Shown: positions 63,437 to 64,000 of the stretch, one piece after another | Layout of the letters: each line of letters opens with the position of its first letter | Position numbering within the stretch: position 1 is the stretch's first letter | Assembly: GCF_003363715.1 (NCBI RefSeq) | Contig: NZ_QREV01000017.1 | Coordinates: forward strand, 1-64,000 | DNA: 64,000 nt | Source: Parabacteroides acidifaciens | Lineage (GTDB): Bacteria; Bacteroidota; Bacteroidia; Bacteroidales; Tannerellaceae | Direction: 5' to 3' | The notes under the pieces: model-generated | Told to the model about the DNA's origin: nothing | Databases searched by the model: none | Seen by the model: the letters and a program-made list of their open reading frames with translations, nothing else | Translations under genes and position numbers: made by a program

Positions 63437-63913
63437 TTAAAAGTTCAGACAAATAGAAATTGCAGGTTGCTGTTGTTGAATTGTTCCATTCAGGGCGGAG
63501 ATACACACCGTTTGACTTCCTGCACCAATAGAAAGAGCCTTCTTCTTGTTTTTCGCCGCATAGATAAATAGAGGCACGCTTGCTCCACATAACCCAATGG
63601 ATGTTGCCAACAAACCGGCATCTATAGGATCGGATAACTTTGTGTCCATAGCGCCGTGGAGCACACCCCAAAAAAGCAAAGTCCCCACTCCTAATCCAAG
63701 GCTGACTCCTCCTGCTATTTTTAGTGTTTTCGCCCTTCGTTTATATACAGAGAAATCGTCTCCGTTTTTCTGTAATCTACTCATTCCGGAAATAGACAAA
63801 TTCTCACTCATCGTAATGCTATTTTCATTTACCGGATTTATACCTTTTGCTTGATGCGGGAATGAAAAGATAAAAATAGCACATAATAAAAAATTAAGAT
63901 ATGGATATTTCAT
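63437..63913 (-). CDS. Small hypothetical membrane protein with signal peptide
   Basis: 158 residues. A signal peptide or N-terminal helix (FLLCAIFIFSFPHQAKG) is followed by a polar part (YKRRAKTLKIAGGVSL) and two hydrophobic segments (about 65-86, GGVSLGLGVGTLLFWGVLHG; about 99-118, LLATSIGLCGASVPLFIYA), then KNKKKALSIG and a beta-like tail. The family occurs widely in gut Bacteroidales, as far as I recall, without known function. The upstream region runs off the window at 64000. Confidence 0.65.
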   Translation of the reverse strand: MKYPYLNFLLCAIFIFSFPHQAKGINPVNENSITMSENLSISGMSRLQKNGDDFSVYKRRAKTLKIAGGVSLGLGVGTLLFWGVLHGAMDTKLSDPIDAGLLATSIGLCGASVPLFIYAAKNKKKALSIGAGSQTVCISALNGTIQQQQPAISICLNF

Positions 63914-64000
63914 AGATGTATTACTTGATTATTCTATCCCTTTTTGATTGACGATCATACCAATATAAAGATCTGAACTTCTGAAGCCGATCGCAAAAGA

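Overview
The window looks like chromosome from a gut Bacteroidales, most plausibly Parabacteroides (Tannerellaceae) or a close Bacteroides relative. The support is two SusC/SusD pairs, a FecR/ECF-sigma controlled polysaccharide utilisation locus (PUL), a type III glutamine synthetase, long SusC and glycosidase genes with Bacteroidetes signal peptides, and promoter boxes of the Bacteroides form TAnnTTTG. No rRNA, tRNA, CRISPR array, phage or intact insertion sequence was seen. The genus assignment is inference.

Layout. 1-2.5 kb: glnN, with its own promoter and terminator. 2.5-9.7 kb: a SusC/SusD pair without linked glycosidases, followed by a small secreted protein and a 6-bladed beta-propeller lipoprotein. 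The 412-bp segment just upstream of this susC is bounded by perfect 15-bp inverted repeats (2544-2558 and 2941-2955). Its best promoter points away from susC, so I read it as a phase-variable promoter captured in the OFF orientation. 9.7-33.7 kb: a large PUL. Reading from 29.2 kb leftward on the minus strand it holds FecR anti-sigma, SusC with an STN domain, SusD, GH2, GH43, a GH38-like DUF5054-type protein, GH35, GH2 and GH43. The cognate ECF sigma gene is divergent, and a tandem double GH97 protein lies beyond it. The enzymes suggest a galactose-rich glycan carrying arabinofuranosyl/xylosyl and alpha-linked sugars; the substrate is not determined by the sequence.

33.8-39.7 kb: a five-gene operon for a MacB-type tripartite efflux system (ABC ATPase, two permeases, periplasmic adaptor, TolC). 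39.7-46.3 kb: housekeeping and small genes (a GC-rich palindromic repeat island, MmcQ/YjbR, GNAT, PurT, a 5'-truncated Rpn nuclease, metallo-hydrolase, VOC protein, ROK glucokinase, NUDIX). 46.3-51.1 kb: a conserved-looking pair of a 999-residue TPR protein and an outer-membrane barrel. 51.2-57.5 kb: MATE exporter, O-acetylhomoserine sulfhydrylase, a small TerB-like protein, a lipoprotein aldose epimerase, and thyA-folA. 57.5-63.2 kb: an 1887-residue alpha-2-macroglobulin-like protein whose gene carries a 28-bp perfect palindrome, plus a half copy, inside its reading frame. 63.2-64 kb: a nested inverted-repeat element and a small membrane protein.

The most interesting points are the putative inverton upstream of the first susC, the palindromic element inside the macroglobulin gene, the GH38-like protein and the fused GH97 pair in the PUL, an intrinsic terminator between susD and the enzyme genes, and two unexplained palindromic elements (8442-8479 and 39904-40021).
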